Origin: an uncultured Mesorhizobium sp.
GTDB taxonomy: Bacteria > Pseudomonadota > Alphaproteobacteria > Rhizobiales > Rhizobiaceae
Assembly: GCA_950071955.1 (NCBI GenBank)
Contig: CATMOC010000317.1
Span: forward strand, 1-5,199
DNA: 5,199 nt
Reading direction: 5' to 3'
How positions within the stretch are numbered: position 1 is the first letter of the stretch; each line of letters starts with the position of its first letter. This document shows, piece by piece, positions 1 through 5,199 of the stretch. A program made the translations under genes and the position numbers. The notes under the pieces are model-generated. The model was not told the DNA's origin. It saw only the letters and a list, made by a program, of their open reading frames with translations, and ran no database searches.

Positions 1-73
1 GCATTACGTGCGCTACGACGAGAGTTCGGCGACGCGGGCGGCGGACATGGCCGCTTCGCCACCGCCGCGCTGA
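1..73 (+). CDS. C-terminal end of an upstream gene (partial, possibly a LacI-type regulator)
   Basis: An open frame enters from the left edge (first full codon at position 2) and stops at TGA 71-73, giving 23 residues: HYVRYDESSATRAADMAASPPPR. AT-richer, non-coding-looking sequence and a terminator-like hairpin follow directly, which supports this being a true gene end. The pattern V-R-x-x-x-S-S-A followed by a Pro-rich tail loosely resembles the C-termini of LacI-family repressors (typically VRxSTAPP), and a sugar-responsive regulator would suit a place next to xylose genes. This is weak, because 23 residues cannot identify a family. Two other frames are also open across this segment; one runs to a stop at 181-183 and is judged less likely because it would run through the hairpin. 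Confidence 0.4.
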   Translation, partial: HYVRYDESSATRAADMAASPPPR

Positions 74-115
74 ATTATTCCGACCGGCGAAAAAAATCTT
101 CCCGAACAGCCCGAA

Positions 116-141
116 TCCCGGTTTTCAGCGGGACGTTTTTT
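116..141 (+). terminator. Candidate intrinsic terminator after the upstream gene
   Basis: TCCCG (116-120) pairs perfectly with CGGGA (129-133) around an 8-nt loop, and six T (136-141) follow two bases later. A second copy of TCCCG at 100-104 can pair with the same right arm. In that alternative fold the A-run at 90-96 also lines up with the T-run at 136-141, making a longer structure that could work in both directions. The stem is only 5 bp, so termination may be weak. It sits 43 bp after the stop codon of the upstream partial gene. Confidence 0.4.
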
Positions 142-149
142 GCTATGAG
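122..149 (+). promoter_or_regulatory. Weak candidate sigma-70-type promoter for xylB
   Basis: TTTTCA (122-127) matches 4 of 6 positions of TTGACA. After a 16-nt spacer, TATGAG (144-149) matches 4 of 6 positions of TATAAT and is preceded by TGC, giving an extended -10 (TGnTATGAG). The predicted start near 156 would put the palindrome at 166-180 just downstream of the start site, a place where a bound repressor blocks transcription. The overlap with the terminator-like hairpin is awkward, and both hexamers are poor matches. Confidence 0.28.
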
Positions 150-165
150 TAGGGTGCCGGCGGTT

Positions 166-180
166 TCTGGTCCGACCAGA
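166..180. promoter_or_regulatory. Palindromic operator candidate (GntR/FadR-type pattern)
   Basis: TCTGGTC (166-172) and GACCAGA (174-180) form a perfect 7-bp inverted repeat around a single C at 173. The core TGGTCCGACCA (168-178) fits the TNGTNNNACNA pattern known for operators of the FadR subfamily of GntR regulators. It lies in the xylB leader, 59 bp before the start codon, and is not part of a coding sequence. I infer that it controls xylB. The regulator is not in the window, and I saw no second copy upstream of xylA. Confidence 0.5.
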
Positions 181-239
181 TAAGGGTTGGCGAGGGAGAT
201 GTCGCCGCGTCGCAAGAAGCGCGGCGGGAGGAGAAACGC

Positions 240-1691
240 ATGTATCTCGGGCTCGACCTCGGAACGTCGGGGGTCAAGGCGCTCCTCATTGATGGCGAGC
301 AGCGCATCGTTGCTTCGGCGACCGGCGCGCTCGACGTTTCGCGGCCGCATTCCGGCTGGTCGGAGCAGGATGCAGCCGACTGGATCCGTGCGACGCGCGA
401 GGCGGTCGGTTCGCTGAAGGCTTCGCACGGGCGCGAACTCGCGGCGGTGAAGGGCATCGGCCTATCCGGCCAGATGCACGGGGCGACGCTTCTCGACGCC
501 GTCGATCAGCCGCTCCGCCCCTGCATCCTCTGGAACGACACGCGCAGCCACGAACAGGCCGCCCGCCTCGATGCCGACCCGCGCTTCCGCGCCGTCACCG
601 GCAACATCGTCTTCCCCGGCTTCACGGCACCGAAGCTCGTCTGGGTGAAGGACAACGAGCCGGACATCTTTGCCAAGGTCGCGAAAGTGCTGCTGCCGAA
701 GGACTATCTGCGGCTCTGGCTTACCGGCGAGCACATCTCGGAGATGTCGGATTCGGCCGGCACATCCTGGCTCGACGTGGCACAGCGCCGGTGGTCGGGC
801 GAACTTCTCGCGGCGACCGGGCTCGACGAGAACCACATGCCGTTGCTGGTGGAGGGGACCGAACAAGGCGGCACGCTTCGCGACGAACTCGCTTCGGAAT
901 GGGGCATGGGCGCCGGCGTGGTCGTGGCGGGTGGCGCCGGCGACAACGCGGCGTCGGCCTGCGGCATGGGCACAGTCGGGCACGGCCACGCCTTCGTCTC
1001 GCTCGGGACCTCCGGCGTGCTGTTCGCGGCGACCGACAGCTATCTCCCAAATCCGGAAAGTGCGGTCCACACCTTCTGCCACGCCCTGCCGGACACCTGG
1101 CACCAAATGGGCGTGATCCTCTCGGCCACCGACTCGCTGAACTGGCTTTCGCATGTTACCGGGCGCAACGCGGGCGACCTCACGCAGCTACTCGGCGACG
1201 ACCTCAAGGCGCCGACGGGCGTGACATTCCTTCCCTACCTTTCCGGCGAGCGGACGCCGCACAACGATGCCGCAATCCGCGGCGCCTTCGTTGGGCTCGG
1301 ACACCAATCCGGACAGGCGGAGCTGACCCAGGCGGTGGTCGAGGGCGTCGCCTTCGCGTTACGCGACAATCTGGAGGCGCTGAAGGCCGCCGGGACCACG
1401 CTTGAGCGCGTCACCGCCATCGGCGGCGGGTCGCGGTCGCGCTACTGGCTGAAGGCGATCGCCACGGCACTCGGCGTTCCGGTCGACATCCCCGCAGACG
1501 GCGATTTCGGCGCGGCCTTCGGCGCGGCGCGGCTCGGGCTGATTGCAGCCACCGGCGCCGACCCGCTGGCGGTCTGCACTGCGCCGGCGACGGCCGAGAC
1601 CGTCGAGCCGGACGCCGGCCTCACCGAGGCCTATGCCGACGCCTACCAGCGCTTCCGCGCACTCTATCCGGCGATACGGGGGGCGATGTGA
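240..1691 (+). CDS. xylB: Xylulokinase XylB (FGGY carbohydrate kinase)
   Basis: ATP-dependent cytoplasmic kinase converting D-xylulose to D-xylulose 5-phosphate, the second step of the isomerase pathway of D-xylose use. The protein has 483 residues, close to the 484 of E. coli XylB, so it is full length. Visible FGGY-kinase features are the N-terminal phosphate-binding loop LGLDLGTSGVK (3-13, with Asp6), the sugar-binding stretch GLSGQMHGATLLD (74-86, Met79-His80), WNDTR (98-102), GGAGDNAASA (231-240) with the expected catalytic base Asp235, SLGTSGVLF (254-262), LPYLSGERTPHND (331-343) and the C-terminal ATP-binding IGGGSRSRYW (394-403). The ATG is preceded by GGAGGAG (227-233) with 6-nt spacing, which fixes the start. 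The QMHGATLLD sugar site and the nearby xylA favour xylulose over the related substrates glycerol or ribulose. The last codons lie in a GC-rich hairpin shared with the convergent gene. Confidence 0.96.
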   Translation: MYLGLDLGTSGVKALLIDGEQRIVASATGALDVSRPHSGWSEQDAADWIRATREAVGSLKASHGRELAAVKGIGLSGQMHGATLLDAVDQPLRPCILWNDTRSHEQAARLDADPRFRAVTGNIVFPGFTAPKLVWVKDNEPDIFAKVAKVLLPKDYLRLWLTGEHISEMSDSAGTSWLDVAQRRWSGELLAATGLDENHMPLLVEGTEQGGTLRDELASEWGMGAGVVVAGGAGDNAASACGMGTVGHGHAFVSLGTSGVLFAATDSYLPNPESAVHTFCHALPDTWHQMGVILSATDSLNWLSHVTGRNAGDLTQLLGDDLKAPTGVTFLPYLSGERTPHNDAAIRGAFVGLGHQSGQAELTQAVVEGVAFALRDNLEALKAAGTTLERVTAIGGGSRSRYWLKAIATALGVPVDIPADGDFGAAFGAARLGLIAATGADPLAVCTAPATAETVEPDAGLTEAYADAYQRFRALYPAIRGAM

Positions 1692-1707
1692 TCGCTGCCG
1701 CCCCCCG
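1677..1707. terminator. GC-rich hairpin at the xylB 3' end, possible bidirectional terminator
   Basis: CGGGGGGCG (1677-1685) and CGCCCCCCG (1699-1707) are perfect 9-bp complementary arms around a 13-nt loop, and the loop region itself can form a smaller GCGAT/ATCGC pairing with the left arm's end. The structure covers the xylB stop codon (1689-1691) and lies between two convergent genes, where a shared terminator is expected. No T-run follows on either strand, so it is not a classical intrinsic terminator. It might instead act as an RNA 3'-end protecting stem or a pause site. Confidence 0.38.
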
Positions 1708-1714
1708 ATGCGTG

Positions 1715-2077
1715 CTATTGCGCGGGAACCTTGTCGAGGAAGCCGATCACCTCGGCGAGGCGCCCATCCCGCACATGGCAGACGTCGGTTCCTTCGATCG
1801 GGGCTTCCGCGCCGTCCGGCCCGAGGCTCCAGGAGAAGCGGACATGGGTGGCATGGCCGTCGGGCTGACCCTTCACGGTGAAGCGGAAGCCGGGAAAGCG
1901 CTGCTGAACGCCCGTCACGAGCGCGTCGAGGCCGGCATGGCCGTCTCCCTGCATCAGCGGGTCGCGATAGACTACATTCTCGGAAAACAGCGCCGCGATC
2001 CTGCGGCTGCGCGCGTTCGCATCGGTCTCGTTCCACACGGCGACATAGTCCTCGGCGATCGTCCTGGGGTCGGTCAT
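1715..2077 (-). CDS. NTF2-like / SnoaL-like small protein, function unknown
   Basis: A 120-residue protein with the features of the NTF2-like (SnoaL/ketosteroid-isomerase-like) superfamily: an N-terminal helix with YVAVWNETDA (11-20), a second helix leading to ALFSENVVYRDPLMQG (29-44), then GLDALVTGVQQRFPGFRF (49-66), then beta strands with VRFSWSLG (79-86), IEGTDVCHVRDGRLAEVIGFLD (94-115). Such folds form a cone-shaped pocket and occur in isomerases, cyclases, hydrolases and non-catalytic binding proteins, so no reaction can be assigned. The start is the ATG at 2077, because AAGGAG lies 7 nt upstream on the minus strand (2090-2085). The frame remains open further upstream, but that extension would run through the xylA leader and lacks family-like sequence. 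No signal peptide is seen, so it is probably cytoplasmic. It is convergent with xylB and divergent from xylA, and a role in xylose metabolism is not supported. Confidence 0.85.
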   Translation of the reverse strand: MTDPRTIAEDYVAVWNETDANARSRRIAALFSENVVYRDPLMQGDGHAGLDALVTGVQQRFPGFRFTVKGQPDGHATHVRFSWSLGPDGAEAPIEGTDVCHVRDGRLAEVIGFLDKVPAQ

Positions 2078-2176
2078 TGTCGTTCTCCTTCTCAAGTGCG
2101 ACTGAACGCGACCGTTTTCGCGCGGCGCCGCGGCGCAACCAACTACCCGCGGCGTAATGGCCGCGGATCCTTCCAG

Positions 2177-2193
2177 GCCGGCTATGTGCCGGC
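2177..2193 (+). repeat. Small hairpin in the xylA leader
   Basis: GCCGGC (2177-2182) and GCCGGC (2188-2193) are self-complementary 6-bp arms around the 5-nt loop TATGT. The stem ends 10 nt before the xylA ribosome binding site. If transcribed it would form a stable stem close to the ribosome entry site, but it leaves the GAGGAG free. It could be an operator half-site pair, an RNA stem, or chance in GC-rich DNA. Confidence 0.35.
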
Positions 2194-2203
2194 GAACAAC
2201 AGT

Positions 2204-2209
2204 GAGGAG
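2204..2209 (+). promoter_or_regulatory. Ribosome binding site fixing the GTG start of xylA
   Basis: GAGGAG lies 7 nt before the GTG at 2217. This supports GTG over the in-frame ATG at 2157, which would add 20 residues with no resemblance to xylose isomerases and has no comparable purine-rich site ahead of it. Confidence 0.75.
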
Positions 2210-2216
2210 AGCTGAC

Positions 2217-3542
2217 GTGAGCACCGGTTTCTTCGGCGATATCGCCAAAATCGAGTTCGAGGGGCCGGACAGCGCCAATCCGCTCGCCTACCGCTTCTAC
2301 GACAAGGACGAAGTCGTGATGGGCAAGCGCATGGAGGACCATCTGCGCTTCTCGGTCGCCTACTGGCATTCCTTCGCATGGCCGGGCGGCGACCCGTTCG
2401 GCGGCCAGACCTTCGAGCGGCCCTGGTTCCCGAAGGCCGGCGGCACCGACACGATGGAGCTTGCACGGCTGAAGGCCGACGTCGCCTTCGAGATGTTCTC
2501 CGCGCTCGGAACGCCCTTCTTCTGCTTCCACGACGCCGACGTGCGCCCCGAGGGCGCGTCGCTGAAAGAGAGCATTTCGCGGCTCGACGAGATCGCCGAC
2601 TATTTCGGCGGCAAGATGGAGGAGACCGGCGTCAAGCTGCTCTGGGGCACGGCCAACCTCTTCTCGAACCGCCGCTACATGGCCGGCGCCGCGACCAATC
2701 CGGACCCGAACGTCTTCGCCTATGCCGCCGCGACGGTGAAGAGCTGCATCGACGTGACCAAGCGCCTCGACGGCCAGAACTACGTGCTGTGGGGCGGCCG
2801 CGAGGGCTACGAGACGCTGCTCAACACGGACCTGAAGCGCGAGATGGAGCAGGCTGGGCGCTTCCTGGCCATGGTGGTCGACTACAAGCACAAGATCGGC
2901 TTCGAAGGCACGATCCTGATCGAGCCGAAGCCGCAGGAGCCCACCAAGCACCAGTACGACTACGATGTCGCGACCGTCTACGGTTTCCTCCGCAAGTTCG
3001 GGCTGGAGAACGAGATCAAGGTCAACATCGAGCAGGGCCACGCCATCCTGGCCGGCCACTCGTTCGAACACGAACTGGCGATGGCCAACGCGCTCGGCAT
3101 CTTCGGCTCCATCGACATGAACCGCAACGACTACCAGTCGGGCTGGGACACCGACCAGTTCCCCAACAACGTGCCGGAGATGGCGCTCGCCTACTACCAT
3201 GTCCTGCAGGGCGGCGGCTTCACCACGGGCGGCACCAATTTCGACGCCAAGCTGCGCCGCCAGTCGCTCGACTCCCAGGATCTGCTCATCGCCCATATTG
3301 GCGGCATGGACTGCTGCGCCCGCGGCCTCAAGGCGGCGGCCCGGATGGTCGAGGACAAGGCGCTGTCCGGTCCGCTCGAGGAGCGCTATGCCGGCTGGAA
3401 CTCGGGCGAGGCGAAGGCGATGCTCTCGGGCAACGGCACGCTCGAGCAGATCTCCGAGCACGTGCTGTCGAACGGCATCGAACCGCAGCCGAAATCGGGC
3501 CGGCAGGAGTACCTGGAAAATATCGTCAACAGGTACGTTTGA
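2217..3542 (+). CDS. xylA: Xylose isomerase XylA (class II)
   Basis: Cytoplasmic metal-dependent enzyme converting D-xylose to D-xylulose (also D-glucose to D-fructose in vitro), the step before XylB. The protein is 441 residues from the GTG start, beginning MSTGFFGDI, and matches the roughly 440 residues of long-type (class II) enzymes such as that of E. coli. All expected active-site residues are visible at a constant +4 offset from E. coli numbering: His105 and Asp108 in FCFHDADV, Glu236 and Lys238 in [15 protein letters not shown], Glu272 and His275 in [17 protein letters not shown], Asp300 in GSIDMNRND, Asp311 and Asp313 in GWDTDQFP, and Asp343 in [13 protein letters not shown]. The two metal sites therefore look intact. 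It points the same way as xylB but is cut off from it by an opposite-strand gene, so a separate promoter in the divergent region is likely. It ends 20 bp from the convergent ECF operon, with no clear terminator. Confidence 0.98.
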   Translation: MSTGFFGDIAKIEFEGPDSANPLAYRFYDKDEVVMGKRMEDHLRFSVAYWHSFAWPGGDPFGGQTFERPWFPKAGGTDTMELARLKADVAFEMFSALGTPFFCFHDADVRPEGASLKESISRLDEIADYFGGKMEETGVKLLWGTANLFSNRRYMAGAATNPDPNVFAYAAATVKSCIDVTKRLDGQNYVLWGGREGYETLLNTDLKREMEQAGRFLAMVVDYKHKIGFEGTILIEPKPQEPTKHQYDYDVATVYGFLRKFGLENEIKVNIEQGHAILAGHSFEHELAMANALGIFGSIDMNRNDYQSGWDTDQFPNNVPEMALAYYHVLQGGGFTTGGTNFDAKLRRQSLDSQDLLIAHIGGMDCCARGLKAAARMVEDKALSGPLEERYAGWNSGEAKAMLSGNGTLEQISEHVLSNGIEPQPKSGRQEYLENIVNRYV

Positions 3543-3562
3543 TCTAGCAGCCGCCGAGGCAG

Positions 3563-4291
3563 CTATGCCAGCAGGATGACGAAGCCCCAGAGCAGCACGA
3601 ATGCCGCGGCAACGAAGGCGGCGTCCATGCGCGAGAAGAGCGGAGCGTTCGCGATCGTGCGTGATCGCGCGCCGAGTCCGCGCAGCTCCATGGAAATGGC
3701 GGCGCGGGTCGCGCGGCGTATGGCGTAGGCGAGCAGGGGAATCAGCAGCGACGCTGCCTCGACCGGGCCGGGGATGCGTCGGGGCGGGCGGCCGCGCCGC
3801 ATGGCGCGCGCCAGCCTGATCCGCTGCGCCTCGCCTGCGAGGTCCGGTACCAGGTTCACCGCACTGAAGAGCGCGAAGCCGAGGCTCGGCGGGAGCCGCC
3901 ACGAGGCCATCAGCGCTTTGATGAAGGCGCCAGGATCGGTGGTCAGGGTGAAGACGGCGGAGATCATTCCGCAGGCGACAGCGCGCAGGAAGAGCACCAC
4001 GCCGGCCGAGAGCGCCTCCGAGCCGAGTGGAGCCTCCTCGGCCATGCGCTGGGCGAAGCCGCCGTCCTCGCGGAACAGCAGGCTGGTCGTCAGGAAGCCG
4101 AAGCCGAACAGGGCGAAGGGGACCATCAGCAGCATGACGAAGACGGGCGAGCGCCGTTCGAGCACGATGAGGATCGCGGCGGCGACGAGGATCGCCACGA
4201 CCTGGAAGCGCGCGTCGAAGACGAGGATGGACGCGGCCAGCCAGGCCATGCAGACAACGAGCTTGGCAAGCGGATGGACGCGGCTCAGCAT
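3563..4291 (-). CDS. ECF transporter transmembrane protein (EcfT/CbiQ family)
   Basis: Membrane scaffold of an energy-coupling-factor transporter, which links the ATPase pair to a substrate-binding S component. The protein has 242 residues, a normal length. It begins MLSRVHPLAKL, typical of the family, followed by hydrophobic segments near 10-25, 30-44, 50-72, 93-113 and 224-241, with further hydrophobic stretches near 138-150 and 181-191. The two cytoplasmic coupling motifs (family form Ala-Arg-Gly) appear as AMRRG (163-167) and MELRG (201-205), so each keeps Arg-Gly but replaces the Ala. The start ATG at 4291 overlaps the ATPase stop in ATGCTGA, a 7-nt overlap on the minus strand. No good ribosome binding site precedes it, which suggests translational coupling. 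The frame is open upstream, but that part is antisense-frame shadow of the ATPase gene. The substrate is unknown. Arrangements with an ATPase followed by EcfT resemble YkoDC-type (thiamine precursor) systems, which is only a suggestion. Confidence 0.88.
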   Translation of the reverse strand: MLSRVHPLAKLVVCMAWLAASILVFDARFQVVAILVAAAILIVLERRSPVFVMLLMVPFALFGFGFLTTSLLFREDGGFAQRMAEEAPLGSEALSAGVVLFLRAVACGMISAVFTLTTDPGAFIKALMASWRLPPSLGFALFSAVNLVPDLAGEAQRIRLARAMRRGRPPRRIPGPVEAASLLIPLLAYAIRRATRAAISMELRGLGARSRTIANAPLFSRMDAAFVAAAFVLLWGFVILLA

Positions 4292-5199
4292 GGCGCGTGG
4301 CGCCCGAGCCAGCGCATCGCGGGCATGACGGCGGGCTCGCGCAGCCCGGCGCCTTCGAGCAGCGCGCGGTCCGCTGCGACGGCGTTCATTGACTGGTCCG
4401 CGATGATTGTCCCGTCGCCGACCACGATCGCGCGCCGGCAAGTTTTCAGCGCGAAGTCCATGTCGTGCGTGACGATCGCGATGGCCCGGTCGGCAGCGGC
4501 GAGCGCGGCGATCCGCCGGGCGAGGGCGTCGACGCCAGCCGCGTCCAGCCCGGCTGTCGGCTCGTCGAGGACGAGCAGCGGCCAGCGGTCGGTCGCGGCG
4601 AGGCAGAGCAGGGCGAGCCGGCGCTTTTGCCCTTGAGAAAGCTCGAAGGGATGACGCTGCGCCAGCCCTTCCAAGCCCCATGCATCCAGCAGGTGTTCGG
4701 CTTCTCTCGAAGCTCTGGCGGCCGACGGTACGTCGGCCGCCAGAGCTTCGGCGACCTCGTCGAGCACCGAGCCGGCGATGAGCTGACTTTCCGGGTTCTG
4801 GAAGGCCATGCCGGCTGGCTGTCCCTCGCGCCGGCCCGCCTTCAGCCGAAGCAGGCCCGCGAGGCTTGCCGCGAGCGTCGATTTGCCGGCGCCGTTGCGA
4901 CCGAGGATCGCCACCGTCTCGCCGCGGCGAACCGACAGCGTTATGCCTTCGAGGACGGTCGGGCCGAACAGCGGCGCGCAGGCGGCGCCGAACAGGCCCG
5001 CGACGACCTCGCCGGGTTCTGCTTCCGGGACCGGCAGGGTTCGGCCGGCGACGAAGCGCGACACCGCGCCGATGGCTGCCTTGCGGGTGCTGGCCGGCGG
5101 TGGATCGATGGCCCGTAGCGCGTCGTCGACAGTCAGGGGCGGCGTTTCCGCCATGAGGCCGGCCTCCGCCAGCATCGCGTCGAGCTCCGCCGCCGCCGG
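4285..5199 (-). CDS. ECF transporter ATPase (EcfA/CbiO-type), partial, probably tandem-domain
   Basis: ATP-hydrolysing subunit of the ECF module; 304 residues are visible and the frame is open through the right edge. Counting from the internal ATG at 5175, a complete nucleotide-binding domain shows Walker A GRNGAGKST (92-100), Q-loop FQNPESQL (125-132, Gln126), signature LSQGQ (179-183, in place of LSGGQ), Walker B LLVLDEPT (200-207, Asp204-Glu205), D-loop AGLD (208-211) and switch His237 in VTHDMDF. About 75 residues precede it, far more than a single-domain ATPase needs. The stretch LDAMLAEAGLMAE...PPLTVDDALRAI resembles the tail of a preceding nucleotide-binding domain. I therefore infer that this is the second half of a two-domain ATPase, with the first half beyond the window, and that ATG 5175 is internal. 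It is followed by the overlapping EcfT gene. A perfect 20-bp-arm inverted repeat lies in codons 142-156. Confidence 0.9.
   Translation of the reverse strand, partial: PAAAELDAMLAEAGLMAETPPLTVDDALRAIDPPPASTRKAAIGAVSRFVAGRTLPVPEAEPGEVVAGLFGAACAPLFGPTVLEGITLSVRRGETVAILGRNGAGKSTLAASLAGLLRLKAGRREGQPAGMAFQNPESQLIAGSVLDEVAEALAADVPSAARASREAEHLLDAWGLEGLAQRHPFELSQGQKRRLALLCLAATDRWPLLVLDEPTAGLDAAGVDALARRIAALAAADRAIAIVTHDMDFALKTCRRAIVVGDGTIIADQSMNAVAADRALLEGAGLREPAVMPAMRWLGRHAPC
4708..4750. repeat. Perfect inverted repeat, 20-bp arms, inside the ATPase gene
   Basis: The left arm is 4708-4727 (starting CGAAGCTCTGG) and the right arm 4731-4750 (ending CCAGAGCTTCG). All 20 base pairs match, around a 3-nt centre GTA at 4728-4730. 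The repeat lies fully within the ATPase coding sequence and encodes residues 142-156 (numbered from the ATG at 5175), ALAADVPSAARAS, in the variable stretch between the Q-loop and the signature motif. The distance between those motifs looks normal for the family, so it does not appear to be an added insertion. In DNA it could extrude as a cruciform, and in mRNA it would form a very stable stem. Confidence 0.93.

Larger units (their letters stand above)
2078..2216. promoter_or_regulatory. Divergent promoter region between the NTF2-like gene and xylA
   Basis: These 139 bp separate two divergently read genes, so promoters for both should lie here. I found no convincing -35/-10 pair. TATGTG (2183-2188) and TAATGG (2155-2160) are only poor -10 candidates for xylA. 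The stretch has several short inverted repeats: CGCGA/TCGCG (2107-2111 with 2118-2122), a 12-bp perfect palindrome CGCGGCGCCGCG (2121-2132), two copies of CCGCGG (2147-2152 and 2161-2166), and a GCCGGC hairpin (2177-2193). In DNA this GC-rich, some may be chance. The palindrome type upstream of xylB was not found here. Confidence 0.5.

Noticed and set aside
462..1154. A 230-codon minus-strand frame antisense to xylB
   Set aside because: Shadow of xylB: no family resemblance and no ribosome binding site of note, while xylB is certain.
2157..2216. Upstream ATG at 2157 as a longer start for xylA
   Set aside because: The extra 20 residues do not look like xylose isomerase, and the GTG at 2217 has a well-placed GAGGAG and gives the family-typical start MSTGFFGDI.
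2078..2278. N-terminal extension of the NTF2-like protein to an ATG at 2278
   Set aside because: It would overlap the xylA start and leader, lacks family-like sequence, and the ATG at 2077 has an AAGGAG at ideal spacing.
2378..3547. A 389-codon + strand frame overlapping xylA in another frame
   Set aside because: Arg/Pro/Gly-rich shadow translation of xylA with no domain; all xylose isomerase active-site residues are in the other frame.
3543..3562. Terminator between xylA and the convergent ecfT
   Set aside because: Only a 4-bp GGCA/TGCC pairing is visible nearby (3558-3569) and there is no T-run, so no terminator is called.
1359..3902. An 847-codon open frame on the minus strand running antisense through xylA, the NTF2-like gene region and parts of xylB and ecfT
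   Set aside because: It overlaps four well-supported genes, has low-complexity Arg/Ala/Val/Leu-rich sequence with no recognisable domain, and such long antisense frames are common in GC-rich genomes because stop codons are rare. Its length is notable but not evidence of coding.
4292..4681. N-terminal extension of EcfT to an ATG at 4681
   Set aside because: The extra 130 residues are Arg/Ala-rich shadow of the ATPase gene; MLSRVHPLAKL at 4291 is the expected EcfT start and overlaps the ATPase stop.
4465..5118. A 217-codon + strand frame antisense to the ATPase gene
   Set aside because: No domain and low-complexity composition; the minus-strand ATPase has all nucleotide-binding motifs in order.

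Overview
This GC-rich window most likely comes from an alphaproteobacterium of the Hyphomicrobiales (Mesorhizobium/Phyllobacteriaceae-like). That placement is an inference from the character of the XylA and XylB proteins and the base composition; no database search was possible.

Layout. (i) 1-73: the last 23 codons of a + strand gene entering from the left, too short to identify firmly. (ii) 74-239: an intergenic region with a terminator-like hairpin, a weak promoter candidate and a near-perfect 15-nt palindrome (TCTGGTC, C, GACCAGA) that fits the operator pattern of FadR-type GntR regulators. (iii) 240-1691: xylB, xylulokinase. (iv) 1715-2077, minus strand: a small NTF2/SnoaL-like protein, convergent with xylB and divergent from xylA. 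A 9-bp GC-rich hairpin covers the xylB 3' end. (v) 2078-2216: divergent promoter region with several GC-rich inverted repeats. (vi) 2217-3542: xylA, xylose isomerase, with a GTG start. (vii) 3563-5199, minus strand: an energy-coupling-factor (ECF) transport module with an ATPase that runs off the right edge and an EcfT/CbiQ-type membrane protein overlapping it by 7 nt.

Function. XylA converts D-xylose to D-xylulose and XylB phosphorylates it to D-xylulose 5-phosphate, which enters the pentose phosphate pathway. The two genes point the same way but are separated by an opposite-strand gene, so xylA probably has its own promoter. The ECF module is a separate minus-strand operon that ends tail-to-tail with xylA. 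Its substrate-binding S component is not in the window, so its substrate is unknown; a vitamin or vitamin precursor is usual for such systems.

The most unusual sequence feature is a perfect inverted repeat with 20-bp arms and a 3-nt centre (4708-4750) inside the ATPase coding sequence, in a gene whose length around that point looks normal. The palindromic operator candidate upstream of xylB is the second item worth checking. I see no RNA genes, insertion sequences, CRISPR arrays or clearly novel multi-gene system here.
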